Of a stretch of 64,000 nucleotides of DNA, positions 22,396 through 34,009 are shown piece by piece; positions within the stretch are counted from its first letter, which is position 1; every line of letters begins with the position of its first letter. The stretch comes from Proteles cristata cristata (lineage: Eukaryota; Chordata; Mammalia; Carnivora; Hyaenidae): positions 372,001 to 436,000 of the forward strand of contig JAESUZ010005106.1 in the NCBI GenBank assembly GCA_017311185.1, written 5' to 3'. The position numbers and the translations under genes were made by a program. Under the pieces are notes generated by a model. The model had not been told where the DNA came from. It saw only the letters and a list, made by a program, of their open reading frames with translations, and ran no database searches.

Positions 22396-22609
22396 CAGTA
22401 AGTTTTGACAAACACAAACATCCAGGTAGCCCACACCTGCATCCAAATCTAGAACATGTCCATCAGTGCAGAAAGTTCCTCTGGCCCCTTCCTGGCCAAT
22501 CATTCTTCTCACCCCTATGCAACCACTATTCTGATATCTTTCAACATTATAGAGTGACCCCCTCCACACCATGGGGCTTCTGAGGGAATGGGACTGCATC
22601 CATAAATTC

Positions 22610-23310
22610 CTCTTGAAAAACCAAAATTGAGCTAGAATCTGATCAAACCTCTACACCTACAAGATTCAATGACCAATTAACAGAAGAATACAGTGAATTA
22701 TACCACAGTGATGATATCTGCAAAATCCAGACAGTGAACAACACTACAGGTCAAATAACTCAGTTTCGTCAACATATAAATTGCAAGGAGAAAACAAAAG
22801 AGATAGAGGGGAAACTGATTAGGTTAAAGAAGGTCTTACCGACATAACCAATCTCAACGGATATGGATTCAAATGTCTGCAAAAACTATATGTATCTATG
22901 TGTGTGTGTGCAATAAATATATATACCATCCATAAAAAAGGGAAAGGTAAACATTGATTGGATGTATGACACAATTAAGAAGTTATTGTTAAACTTAAAG
23001 GTGTAACATTGGCATTGTGAAAGAAGTGATCTTACCCTCTGGAGATACACACTAAAATATTTACAAAAGAAATGATATTCCACCTGAGGGTTGCTTCAAA
23101 ATAATAAGGAGGGGAGAATGGAGGGATTGCTACAGCACAGGTGGTCACGAGACAAAATTGGTGGAGCTCGGTGATTGAGTACAGGGATTCTCATTATATA
23201 TTTTGTCCTTTGTATATGGATTTTGCGTTCGCATATGGATGAAGATGTATGTATCTTGTATTTGGGCTTTTCCATAATTCAAAGTTAGAACAAACAGAAT
23301 GGCAGAGAAT
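22610..23310 (+). mobile_element. old L1M-type 3' UTR
   Basis: 'attaagaagttattgttaa', 'acactaaaatatttacaaa', 'agggttgcttcaaaataat', 'attctcattatatattttg' and 'gggcttttccataattcaa' follow a known old L1 3' UTR layout. The subfamily is uncertain and the 5' part is weakest. Confidence 0.6.
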
Positions 23311-23331
23311 TCTGTTAAAAGGCAAAACCTC

Positions 23332-23557
23332 GGGGCGCCTGGGTGGCTTAGTCGGTTAAGCGTCCGACTTTCGCTTGGGTCATGATCTCGCGGTTCATGG
23401 GTTCGAGCCCCACGTCGGGCTCTGTGCTGACTGCCAGCTCGGAGCCTGGAGCCTGTTTCAGTCTGTGACTCCCTCTCTCTCTGACCCTCCCCTGCTCACG
23501 CTGTCTCTCTCTCTCTCCTAGAAATAAATAAAACATTAAAAAAAAAAATTAAAAAAA
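23332..23557 (+). mobile_element. SINEC, young subfamily
   Basis: Forward full-length copy, close to the subfamily sequence (gactttcgcttgggtcatg; ctagaaataaataaaacatt). TSD aaaaggcaaaacct at 23318-23331 and 23558-23571. Confidence 0.97.
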
Positions 23558-23689
23558 AAAAGGCAAAACCTGATGTGGAATTCCAGTCTTTTAGAGAGGT
23601 TTTTATATTGCTACTTCTCAGGAAAAGTGAAAGTGAAGGACCCAGAACACGCCTTACTGACCTCCATCCTCCTCCCCTGCAGTCGTGGA

Positions 23690-23885
23690 TGCAGTATGAA
23701 TCACGCTGGTGGGGCAGAAAGAACTTGGGCTTTGGGGCCAGTGAGTCAGGGACGAGAGCTCTGGCTCTGCATCTTCACAAGTCACGTCCATTGTCTGATC
23801 TCAACTTTCCCTTTCTCTGGCATGAGACTAATACTACCTTGAGCACTTATTAAGAGAGTTGGGACCTGAGTGGGGAGTATTGTGG
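23690..23885 (+). mobile_element. MIR SINE
   Basis: 'agaacttgggctttggggc', 'ctggctctgcatcttcac' and 'gcatgagactaatactacc' fit MIR. Confidence 0.75.
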
Positions 23886-24029
23886 TTTGGACCCAAATCT
23901 ATTTAACTTCAAACCTATGCTTGGAACCAGTATGCTGCACCATTTCTCTAATGAGATCTCACTGTTTGTCAGTTGACCTTGGAAACTTATAGCTCGTCGT
24001 TCACTATAAACAGTAGGGAATGTGGTCCC

Positions 24030-24195
24030 TAAATCAAACTCTCATTGTTTGAATCCTAGTTTTATCAGTAAAAATGTCATTGTGAGGAGTCACCTGACTT
24101 CTTAATCCTCAGGTTCTTTTTCTATAAAATGGGCTAATAAAAGTATGTACCCAGGGGTTTTAGTAGGAACAAAAACAATAATATAAGCACAATGG
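24030..24195 (+). mobile_element. MIR SINE
   Basis: 'gtcacctgacttcttaatc', 'ctcaggttctttttctat' and 'aaaatgggctaataaaag' fit MIR. Confidence 0.75.
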
Positions 24196-25099
24196 CCACC
24201 TGGTATTTTTACCTGCCCAGTATCCAGGCTGTCTTGATGCTATTTACAGGAATCAGTCTCTCCTAGTCAATGGTGTTTTGAGCTGGAATGAGACTACTCT
24301 CGGTTCCAGGGGGAAAATGTGACTGGTCTCTCAGAGCAACACACTCTCCTGGCCATGACTGGCTTAGACATCAGTATGGGACTCACACTGGATCAATGGG
24401 ATCCCAATGTGAGACTTACTGCTGCCACTACTGAAGTCCCCCATCATCTGCATTTGCTTTCCGAGGTTTCAGTTACGTGCACTCAGCCTCGGTTAGGAAG
24501 CAGATGATCCTGACATATTGTCAGAAGCTCAATAGTAATCGCTATGTCACAGCGCCTCCACCATCACTCACTCACACTTCATCTCATTGCGCAGGCTTCT
24601 TACCATCTCACATCATCACAAGAGGAACGAGTACAGTACAAGAAGCTATTTTGGGAGAATGACCACACTCACATAACTTATTAGAGTATACTTTTATAGT
24701 TGTTCTATTTTATTATTGTTGCTTTTAATCTCTCACTATGTCTAATTTGTACATTAAACATTATCATAGGGATGTATGGGGGGTTTGCTACTGTCCGGCT
24801 AGCGATCCTGGAACATGCTCCCTGCAGATAAGGGAGGGATACTGACAAAATGGGGCCATGGCACAAAGAGAGCCCACAACTGTCGAAGAAGTACAACCAA
24901 AAGATGCACTTAACCAGGCCTGAAACTGCTTCTACAAGTTCCAGTCACACCGGTAAATAAATTCTCCTGCTAGCCTAAGCCATTCTAAACTGACTAATAG
25001 AGCTTCTGGCAAAGAGCAAACACTTAATAAATGTTAGATACCATTATTGCTAACATGAAAACAGGTCGAATTTCTCATGCTACCGTTTCTTCTGTTGTT
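24196..25099. other. unrecognised non-coding DNA
   Basis: No gene. The phrase 'tcaatgggatcccaatgtg' recalls a widespread ancient repeat that I cannot name. The tract around 24990-25060 resembles a MIR or L2 tail. Confidence 0.4.
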
Positions 25100-25325
25100 T
25101 TACTTGGATTATTTATTTTAAGGTCTTTTTTAAAAATTACAGATAATTTTAAGTAGATGCAAAAGCAGGGAAAAAATGTATAATGAACCCCCATGAACTC
25201 CAACAATTAATTCATGGATAGCCTTGTTTTGCTGCATCGAGTTATCCACATGCTCTTTCCTGTTATTTTGAAGTAGATTTCCAGTATAAACCGTTTCATT
25301 GATACTTTTTTCCAGATCCTTTTAT
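25100..25325 (-). mobile_element. old L1M LINE, antisense fragment
   Basis: 'gtataatgaacccccatg', 'aactccaacaattaattca' and 'ttattttgaagtagattt' resemble antisense old L1M. Confidence 0.6.
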
Positions 25326-26337
25326 AATGTTTCCTTTTGTAGTAGACACTGTTGGTGGCCTACCCATCATCCATTTCCTCAATCATTACCTCCGATGTTT
25401 GTTCTCCTACACAGCTAGAGATACAGGCATTACTCAAGTCCCTGCGGTGGACTTGTTTGGTTTACAGATAATTTCATTTTCCTTGTTAGGGAGTGGGTCA
25501 GGGATGTGAGTCAAAATTGGCTACTGAAACATGAATGGAACACTGCTGGAGAAGCAAGGTACGTCTGGGAAATCTTCTGCCCTCCTAAGGCAGAAAAAAT
25601 GGTCTCTCTTTTCCCTATGAATGTTGTCCTGTCTGGGCATGATGCTCATACCGGGGACACTCCTATTTGCTACTGGCTTGAAGAGTAAGCTCATATTAAG
25701 TATGGCAAAGGACAGGGAGAAGGACACTGAGGCCTTAATGATATTGAGTCACTAAATCTACAACACAAAAACTATGCCCTACCTGTGAACTTGATGTTCT
25801 GAGAGTTACAAATTTGCTTCACTGTTTAAGTCCATGTGTGTCCCAGTTGCTCTTATTTGCTGCTGGAAGCACTCAACTTAGCCATCAATACAGACTTATG
25901 ACCTATATAGTCTGGGTTTTAAAGGCCAAGGAAAGAATCAGTTTAGGATGGTAAAGCAAAGATGATCTAAACGAGATCGGCTTAATCCAGAAAGAAGTTG
26001 ATTCCTTTTGATTTCTTCCTCATAGATGAGTTTGCATAGGTGGTCTGGGCTAAGGCGGTCCTACAATCATTAGAACCACGTTTTTCCTGCCATCCCTAGC
26101 CCACAGCTTCCACATCATCTCAGCCACTTGCTTGGGAAGAAGACAGCCACCAGCCACTGGGAAGAAGGCAGAGATGATACAGACATTCAGCGCCTTTAAA
26201 GATACAACCCCCAAATGATTCACACAAGTCACATCTCATTGGCCAGAACATAGTCACATGTTAACAACCAGCCGCATGGAAGGTTGAGAAGTGTAGATAG
26301 GATTCTGAGTGGCCATATGTCCAGTTCTATTACTACT
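25326..26337. other. possible ancient interspersed repeat, unassigned
   Basis: The segment 25340-25750 has the feel of a mammal-wide repeat ('gctggagaagcaaggtacg', 'gatattgagtcactaaatc') but I cannot name it. An A homopolymer of about 18 bases follows at 26339-26356. Confidence 0.35.
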
Positions 26338-26359
26338 TAAAAAAAAAAAAAAAAAAGGA

Positions 26360-27500
26360 AAAATAATTACCGGGGCACAGCCAGCAGCCTCTGTTACAGA
26401 AGTAGGGAGGGTTAATTGATTTGGTTCAACTGATCATTTTTAATTAAAATGGCTTTCAGAATATAAGATTTAAAAGAAATGTTCTTGAGCACTCCCCCAA
26501 ATGACATAACAGAGCCTATTTACTTCATCCCTTTCATTTCTTCTTTTTAGGTGGATCTCAGAAGAATTCCAATGATCAGTAATCCCATGCCAGCCCAGTT
26601 TATTACCTTGTATACATGAAATTAATAACTAAACATTGCCAACGTCCCTTAATGCCAAATGTCTTTTCCTCAATTAGACTGCATGACTGTGGTTTAATTA
26701 TATTCTGCTTGATAGTCACCAGAATCCCATAACAAGCTCTTGTTTCACAATCCTATTATTAATCAGAGTAATCCAATTTATGGAAAAGTAAAGACAGACA
26801 AATAGGACAAAATGACAGGGCTGGCTGGCAAGAAGCACAGTACTTATAGCTCAGCTGCAATGGCTGTCAATAAAATGTTCATATAGTTAAGATACAAGCA
26901 AGACTTTGATTCCAGGGCAGCAGGTTTTAAATGATGCATGAGAAGCCACCAAAGCAAATCCCTTTCTCCATGGTCCCCTCAGGGTCAAGCACCATGTTTC
27001 AATTATAATTTCACCAAATTGCTGTGATGCAGCAAATGTTTCAGATTAATAGCAGTACAGCACAGCTCTCTGTGGGATGGAATCAGAAAATCTAGTTCAG
27101 AGGTTTGTTGAAATATACCCCAAGACGCTCAGCTGCAAAACACATTAAAGACTTCAAGATGATGGGAATATTTCTGATGGGTTTTCTCCAAAGAGGTTAC
27201 TTCTGCAGAAAACAAGTTTATCATTTGTGGTAGCAAATAATATTTCTTAGCACGGCCAAGGAGGCTTCTTGCAATTACATCAGGAAGGCACCACCATGTG
27301 GTTCATTATGGAAATCATATTTACATTAATAGGGGAGGCTATTGTTTTGTCAAGATGTGTCTTTCTAAGGAGCTTGCAAGAGATACTAAATCATTTGGTT
27401 TGGCTTTTCATTTCAAATGACTCTGTTCCTTGGAAAAAGATTTGTATAGACAGACATTATTTTGAAAATTCTACCCCAGATTACCAGTCAAGTTTTTAAG
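26360..27500. other. repeat-free tract, candidate conserved non-coding DNA
   Basis: The longest part of the window in which I recognise no repeat at all. It is AT-rich and holds many homeodomain-type cores (tttaatta 26693-26700, taatcc 26769-26774, attaat near 27045), MEIS-type cores (tgacag 26813-26818, ctgtca 26864-26869) and E boxes cagctg (26852-26857, 27130-27135). Such motifs occur by chance, so enhancer function is only a hypothesis. No open frame supports an exon. Confidence 0.3.
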
Positions 27501-29139
27501 ATGACGTCTACTAGGAGTGTGCCATGGGTCAGATGGCCATGGCATTACCATACTGGGCACATCAGGGAGAGAGAGCACCAAAGGACTGCAAGTTTTGTCC
27601 ACACTAGTTAGTGGCTATATTCGCATTTTTAAGCCTTGAAGTGAGTCTTTGGGAAATTGTATTTTTGGCTAATGCCCTTTGTATACATTATCTTAAAGAA
27701 GCAAGAGAAATTTGGGATCTAACTTCTTTACTGAAGGATGGTTCTTACTAATTCCATTGTTTATGGTTCTAAGTAAAGGAGAAAGGAAGCTCCCTAAAAG
27801 AGCCAAAGGCTGGAGGAAAAACCTTTGGACTCTCTCTCCAGGAGTAATTTACCTGATAAGAATGGCAGAAGACCAATGATAAATATACAGCCTCTGCTCT
27901 CTTTGACCTTTTCTGCTCCTAAACTGCATACCTACACCAAGTGTGCATGTTCCCCCTCCCTGTCCTGCTCTTGGACTTGACAGCAGTGAGGCAAGATGCA
28001 ATGTTCAAAGGGACTAGTGGGTAAGGGTCCACTATACCACCTCGGCGTTTCCCAAATTTGGGCTCCAAAGTCCAGATATGGGGATGGAATATAACGAAGA
28101 CCATTTGGGTTCAAGTCTACAATGTGGCTTCATTGTCAGTAAAGCTCAGATCTTGATCCCCACCTCACTCCTCCTTCTGAACTTGGAGGCAGGGAATTTG
28201 ATTATCTTTTGCAAACTCCACACCTGGTATGACTTTCACAGCGTCATCTTGCATTTGACCCTAATTTGTCTCCCCAGTCATATGTGTCTTTTTCTCTAGA
28301 GTACTCTCAGTACATATATTTCTATTTCTCCATCATCCTTATGTTTTTGTGTCTGCTGGAAACTCAACTGATGGTTTGTAATCCAGTTGCATGGGCATGT
28401 GGAGCATTTTTTAAATAATGAGTTTGATAAAGCTTGTGTACTTTAAGAACATTTTATACTGCTGAATGTGACATGAAAAGTTAGGGGGAAAAGCTGATGA
28501 GCTCTAGCCATGAGATCTGAAGGAGTTACCTAACACAATGTTTAGTTAAAATGGAGAAAACCTATTCAATTCAACAAAGAGAAGGTTGCTCTTTCCCATT
28601 GCCACCACAGCAAAATATTATTGATCTTTCAAGCCTTAGCCTTCAGGCCACCTTCTCTCCCTCGGCTTTTCCCATCTTGCCATATAACTTCTCTCTTCTT
28701 GTTTCCAACCTTTCACGTGGGTCCCAGTCTTCTTCCAATACGCAAATGCTAAAGACCACCAGTAATAAATATAATGGTCTGAATTTCCTGCTCTCCTCTT
28801 GCTTTCTCATCTTTAGTGTGGTCTTGGCCCATCTATCGGCTAGGGACTACTACTACATGTAACAGACACCTTCTCTAGCAAACTGAAGTCAATAAGAAAG
28901 GAAGAAAGAAACATGGTTCCTGCTAATTCGTCTATGAACATTTCTGACCCCAAAGCTATGACTTTAAGTGCTACTCACATGATTAAAACAGCAAATGTTC
29001 AATACGGCAAAAATCAAAGAATTACAACTGGAAGATATGTTCTAATACCATATATTTCCATTGTCTTAAACACCAGAACGCTGCTGCAGGTCCCATGTGC
29101 TATTTTATTTCATTTGTCTGCCACTTGGCATATTAAGCA
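27501..29139. other. unrecognised, repeat-poor DNA
   Basis: No repeat or gene recognised with confidence. An open frame at 28551-28862 has no known domain. Confidence 0.45.
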
Positions 29140-29400
29140 TATGCCACTGAAGAAACCACAGTGAACAAGACACACAGGGTTCTTGCCTTCACAGAGGCTA
29201 CTATCTGATGGGGCAGATGGGCTGTTTGAGAAACATGGAAGCCAGGAATGTTGTGCTATGAATGGAGAAAGAGAGGGTAGTAGGATACCCCATAGCAGAA
29301 GCAATTCATCCAGTCTAAGGATTGGAAAGGTTTTGTGAAGGAAATGGCTTTTAAGTTTAGACCAAAAGAATGTGTTTGAATGAAAAAGCAAACATCCTCA
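29140..29400 (-). mobile_element. L2 LINE, antisense
   Basis: Antisense L2: 'cagtgaacaagacacacag', 'cttgccttcacagaggcta', 'tgctatgaatggagaaag', 'gcttttaagtttagaccaa'. Confidence 0.75.
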
Positions 29401-29419
29401 TGCTAGAAGATAAATTCGA

Positions 29420-29543
29420 GTTACAAGACTGTCTTATAACAGCTGGGTGAGCTTGGGCATGTATCCTTGCCTCTTAGGCTATAACTCCTGATCCGTAAAA
29501 TAAGTTAGGCTTTGGAGAACTTAATCTGGAAGGTTCCTTCCAT
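29420..29543 (+). mobile_element. MIR SINE, cut by a SINEC insertion
   Basis: 'agctgggtgagcttgggca', 'tatccttgcctcttaggct' and 'aaggttccttccat' fit MIR. The SINE at 29544 inserted near its end and duplicated the gaaggttccttccat block. Confidence 0.75.
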
Positions 29544-29764
29544 TTTTTGTTAAAAATTTTATTTTTTAATGTTTATTTATTTTTGAGAGACAGAGTGTGA
29601 GCAGGGAAGGGGCAGAGAGACAGAGCGACAAAAAATCCAAAGCACACTCTTGGCTCTGAGCTGTCAGCACAGAGCCCAATGCAAGGGCCCGAACCCACAA
29701 ACCATGAGATCATGACCTGATCTGAAGTTGGACGCTTAACTGACTAAGCCACCCAGGGGCCCCA
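29544..29764 (-). mobile_element. SINEC nested at a MIR
   Basis: Reverse older-type copy. The 15-bp TSD gaaggttccttccat at 29529-29543 and 29765-29779 consists of MIR sequence. Confidence 0.96.
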
Positions 29765-29914
29765 GAAGGTTCCTTCCATCTTTATAAATCCAGGAAGAGA
29801 TTGTCAGTCATTTTAGACCATCTTCAATCCATCCTTTACAACAAAAGGCAACTAACCCAAGTAAGAGAAAATCAAAGAAATATCAGTAGGGAGGTAACAA
29901 TGGTGAAACCAGAA

Positions 29915-30048
29915 AAACAAACAAGCCTTGAAGTTGGACCATTATATGTTCAAATCCCAGTTCTTCCCTTTACTAGCTGGGTGATTCTTAGAACATTTCC
30001 TAACTTCTCAGGACATCAGTTTCCTAATCTGTAATATGGAGCAAGACT
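29915..30048 (+). mobile_element. MIR SINE
   Basis: 'caaatcccagttcttccct', 'ttactagctgggtgattct' and 'catcagtttcctaatctgt' are clear MIR landmarks. Confidence 0.85.
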
Positions 30049-30049
30049 A

Positions 30050-30345
30050 CTATAGTTGGCTGTTGAACAGTGCAAGGTTTGGGGTGCCAATCTCACCCCA
30101 CATGGTTGAAAACCCACAGATAATTTTTAACTCTCCCAAAACTTAACTACAAATACCCAACTGTTGAACAGAAGCCTTTCTGAAAATATAAAAACAGTTC
30201 AGTAATATGGATTTTCTAAGTCATATGTATTACATACTATATTCTTAGAATGAAGTAAGCTACAGAAAAGAAAATGTTATTAAGAAAATCATGAGAAAAA
30301 AAATACATTTACAAGGCTGTGTTGTATCAAAATACACAACGGCTC
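30050..30345 (+). mobile_element. Tigger2-like TcMar DNA transposon, internally shortened
   Basis: Begins 'ctgttgaacagtgcaaggt', with 'actctcccaaaacttaact' and 'aagaaaatgttattaagaa'. Shares a 34-bp identical block (30257-30290) with the second copy at 45658-45691. The right terminus is missing or decayed. No transposase frame is left. Confidence 0.75.
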
Positions 30346-30680
30346 CCAAGCTTCACCTTTTATAACTTCAGTCCTTGGAAAGAAAAAACCTCAACCTTCA
30401 GGGTACCAAGTTCAAGGATCCCAGGAAGAGCTCCAGTTGGTCTTCCTGGAGTCAGGTACCTGGACAAACCAAGAGTCAAAAGAGACAGGGTCCTGCTGAT
30501 TAAATGGCTGCTCCTACAGCAGCTAGGAAAACAGAGCTTGGCCAGGCAATTCCCAAAAGAAGGAGACTTAAGTAGAGCTGAGTAGAAAATCCAACCAATG
30601 TCGACTAGATTTTTATGCAAACTGATTCTCTAAAATAATGCCGTAGACACAAGTGATTGAATAAACGAAACAAATTATTT
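30346..30680. other. unrecognised DNA
   Basis: No repeat or gene recognised. Confidence 0.45.
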
Positions 30681-30696
30681 TAAAAGCGGAAATTCT

Positions 30697-30908
30697 GGGG
30701 GTGCCTGGTGGCTCAGTCAGTTGAGTGTCTGACTTTGGCTCATGTCATGATCTCACACTTCGTGGGTTTGAGCCCCACACTGGACTTGCAGCTGTCAGTG
30801 CAGAGCCTTCTTCAGATTCCCACGTCTGTCCCCCTATCTCTGTGCCCATCTCTAGCTCATCCTCTCTCTTTCTGTCTCTAAAAATAAACATTTAAAAAAC
30901 AAAAAATA
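30697..30908 (+). mobile_element. SINEC, first of a tandem pair
   Basis: Older diverged SINE (gtgcctggtggctc head with one base lost). It is followed directly by a second SINE. The pair shares one TSD, taaaagc(g/t)gaaattct, at 30681-30696 and 31159-31174 (15 of 16). Confidence 0.94.
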
Positions 30909-31158
30909 GGGGCGCCTGGGTGGCTCAGTTGGCTGGATGTCTGACTTCAGCTCAGGTAATGATCTCACAGATAATGAGTTTGAGCCCTGAGTTGAGCTCT
31001 GTGCTGACAGCTCACAGCCTGGAGCCTGCTTCCAATTCTGTGTCTCCCTCTCTCTCTCTGCCCCTTCCCCACTCATACTCTGTCTCTCTCTCCTTCAAAA
31101 ATAAATAAACATTAAAAACTTTTAAATAGATAGATAGATAGATAAGTAAATAAATAAA
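30909..31158 (+). mobile_element. SINEC, second of a tandem pair
   Basis: Head ggggcgcctgggtggctc follows the first SINE's A tail. The tail carries a (TAGA)n(TAAA)n microsatellite at about 31125-31160, then the TSD of the whole pair. Confidence 0.95.
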
Positions 31159-31160
31159 TA
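31125..31160. repeat. (TAGA)n(TAAA)n microsatellite in a SINE tail
   Basis: Tetranucleotide repeats 'agatagatagatagataag' then taaataaata. Confidence 0.9.
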
Positions 31161-31174
31161 AAAGCTGAAATTCT

Positions 31175-31930
31175 ATTTAGGGGAAAGAAACATCACATGG
31201 GTTTCAGAAATCACTGAGCATGCGTATATTGGCTTTGCTCATGCCAACACACCCTCATGAACCTGTAGTTCAATGCCCAAGTTCAGTTTTCTTAGACTTT
31301 AGTTTGCTTTCTTAGAAGATGAGATGAATCAAAGCTGCAGTGAGATACAGTGCTTTAAAAATACCCTAAAGAAGGATTGTTGCTGAGAGCTTTTCTGCAG
31401 CCCTAAGAATATCACAGAACTAGGTAAACTGGGAATTAAAGGTCATACCCTGGAGAAATGTGAAGTGTGTCTGCTCCTGCACTTAATGATCAAAAACACA
31501 CTTCCACAGGTGTGTGTTCTGGGAACATGGCTAACAAGCAGAGAGGAGGAGAAGCAGGAGAAAGGGTAGCGGAGAAAAAAGGAGAGGGCGATAAAGGGAA
31601 GGAAAGAGGAACAGATAAAATAAAGGAAGGAGGCAGGAAAATTAAACCAGTCTCTTCGGGGCACTGCTCTAACATCTTTCTTTAAAGAACAAATTTCATG
31701 CAAGAATTTCACAGTGAAGCTTTTTTTTTTCTGGAAGCTCTCTGAAAGCAATTTTCTTCTAACTTAAGGATAAAAGCTTTTACCAACATTTTCTGAAATA
31801 TTTTAGTGGTGGCAAAAACGGCCAAATCGGTTCAGGGATTGCTCTAGTGTGGGGCTTATGTCACCTCTTGAGATGATGTCATTCATGGGCTCCTTAGAGG
31901 GGCCCCTAAGCAACCCTCCATCCCAGGGTA
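31175..31930. other. unrecognised DNA with a purine-rich stretch
   Basis: No repeat or gene recognised. About 31535-31640 is purine-rich (GGA/GAA). Open frames on both strands across it are by-products of this composition. Confidence 0.45.
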
Positions 31931-31945
31931 AAAAGTTATCCTTTT

Positions 31946-32144
31946 TGGGTCACCTGGGTGGCTGAGTCAGTTAAGCATCTGCCTCTTGATTTTGGCTCAT
32001 GTCATGATCTCAGTATGTGAGACCCAGCCCTGCATTGGGGTCTGCGCTGACAGCGTGGTGCCTGCGTGGGATTCTCTCTCTTCTCTCTCTCTCTCTCTCT
32101 CTGCCCCTCACCCCTCCAATAAATAAATAACATGTAGAAAAAGC
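31946..32144 (+). mobile_element. SINEC, older type
   Basis: Head gggtcacctgggtggctg, 'gcatctgcctcttgatttt', CT tract, short tail. TSD aaaa(g/c)ttat(c/t)ctttt at 31931-31945 and 32145-32159 (13 of 15). Diverged, so older than the tttcgctt copies. Confidence 0.92.
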
Positions 32145-32159
32145 AAAACTTATTCTTTT

Positions 32160-33438
32160 GTGATTGTCTTTTAACCCCTCTGAATAGCCCTCAGTCTCAC
32201 TTTGGTGCTATTATATGTTGAGCCCCTCTCTAAAACCAGTTCTATCCCCTTCGGTACAGAGAGAAAGCAAAACATATGGGGAGGGGGGGCAGGAGGACTG
32301 AGATAGAATTAATAATACTGCTGTGTTTTCATTGCAGTTAATATTCCAGTAATGTTAAATCACAGGTTATGAGTATTGGTACTCCTTTTACACTAGTTAT
32401 GCAAAGTTATCTTAGAAATCCTTTTTGAGTTTAAAAAAGGCAGCAAAAGAAAAAGCTCATGAATGTTAGTACCAGATGCAGGAAACATATGGGAAGTACT
32501 CTTTTAGTGACTGAGCCTGTATGGTTGTGAGGTTCATGGGTCAAAGGAAGCCCCATGTTCTTAATCCATGTCAGTGTAGGAGTAATAGTCAAGTATTCCG
32601 GGTGAAAAGAGCACCACTGTATTCCGAGAACTTTGTCAGAGCTTCGAGTCTGAAGGGCTTGTTTGCTTCAGTACAACCTTTTCTCTTACGAAGTGCTTAC
32701 ATTGATGACAGTCATGATTATAACGATATAGAGCCCTAAAGAGATTTCCTCTTAAAATCTTTAGTCTAAGAGGATATTGTGGAGTCCACAGTAGAAAGAA
32801 AGTCTGCCATGTATCTGTGCCAGACTAATGGAAAGCCTCAAATGGATTGTAGAGCTGCCTCACCTCGCATTAATGATAAAACACTGAAAAATATGAGACT
32901 GTCTTGGGAACTGGTCACCAAGGGGGCAGTGCCCTGTGTTTCATGCTGGGAAACTTCATGATGAGGAGAAGACAAGAAAACCTGGAAACTGCTGGTGGAA
33001 AAACTAGTGACGGATCGCTTTGCCAACTCCTAAAAATAAAAGCAATAAATGTTAACCAACTGTGGACCCGTAGCGTTATTTTTAAAATCAACTGAAATAA
33101 AATGGAAGACTTAATTTCCATTATGATGACCTTATTGCAAGCCCTGAATTGATTATATCATTTGAAAGAAAATGTCATTTAAAAATAAAAGCCAGGCACA
33201 TACAACACTTAAATAATGAATCCAGAACACTGCTTAGTTAGCCTTTTGTGGGTTCAGCTTGCAGATTTGGTTCTCCTTGAAATAAAATAGATCTTATCCC
33301 TGTTTTCTCTTCATGTATGAAATCATGGCAACCATGTTTATTGCATTCTCTTTTTTCTTTGGTCTTAGTTCTTTATTAGGATTCCTCTTCTATACCCTTA
33401 CAAGTCTTTCAAAAATAATACCTAAAGCCATTTAAGCA
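32160..33438. other. unrecognised non-coding DNA
   Basis: No repeat family or gene recognised; several short frames only. Confidence 0.45.
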
Positions 33439-33454
33439 AAGGGTGGGATGTTCT

Positions 33455-33659
33455 TTATTTTTAAAATTTTTTTAATGTTTATTATTTTTGAGAAGGAGAG
33501 AAACAGAGAGCAAGCAAGGGAGGGGCAGAGAGGGAAGGAGACACAGGATCAGAAGCAGGTTCCAGGCTCTGAGCTGCCAGCACAGAGCTTGACGTGGGCT
33601 CGAACCCACAGACCGTGAGATCATGACCTGAGCTGAAGTCGGCCGCTCAACCGACTGAG
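33455..33659 (-). mobile_element. SINEC lacking its 5' head
   Basis: Reverse copy that stops at 'ctcaaccgactgag', without the terminal ccacccaggcgcccc. It is still bounded by a perfect 16-bp TSD, aagggtgggatgttct (33439-33454 and 33660-33675). So the head was missing at insertion, not lost later. Confidence 0.95.
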
Positions 33660-33675
33660 AAGGGTGGGATGTTCT

Positions 33676-34009
33676 GAGCAAGCAATGAGAGGTTAAAAGT
33701 CACCTTACTGCATTTATTTAGTATCTGATACAGACAAGATCTCATGGGAGGTACTATGCTATGAGCATTTCGTTTTAATGAGGATCCAAGACAAACACAC
33801 AAAAAGTGAAGAGTAATGAAAGAGTGATTTAACAGTTCAAGACAACAAAGAAGAAACATAAGACCTTGGAGGACTAAGGGCCCAGTCCAATTTCCACAGG
33901 GGCTGGGGTGGGGGATGTACCTGAGTGAAGGAGGAGGCCTGGAACCAGACATAGAGCAGTGGTATTAGCATAAACACACACACATCTTGGCTAAATGGGA
34001 CAGCTCAAG
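33676..34009. other. unrecognised DNA
   Basis: Nothing recognised with confidence. Confidence 0.45.

Noticed and set aside
28551..28862. Coding exon candidate
   Set aside because: No known domain, no clear splice sites and no neighbouring exons.
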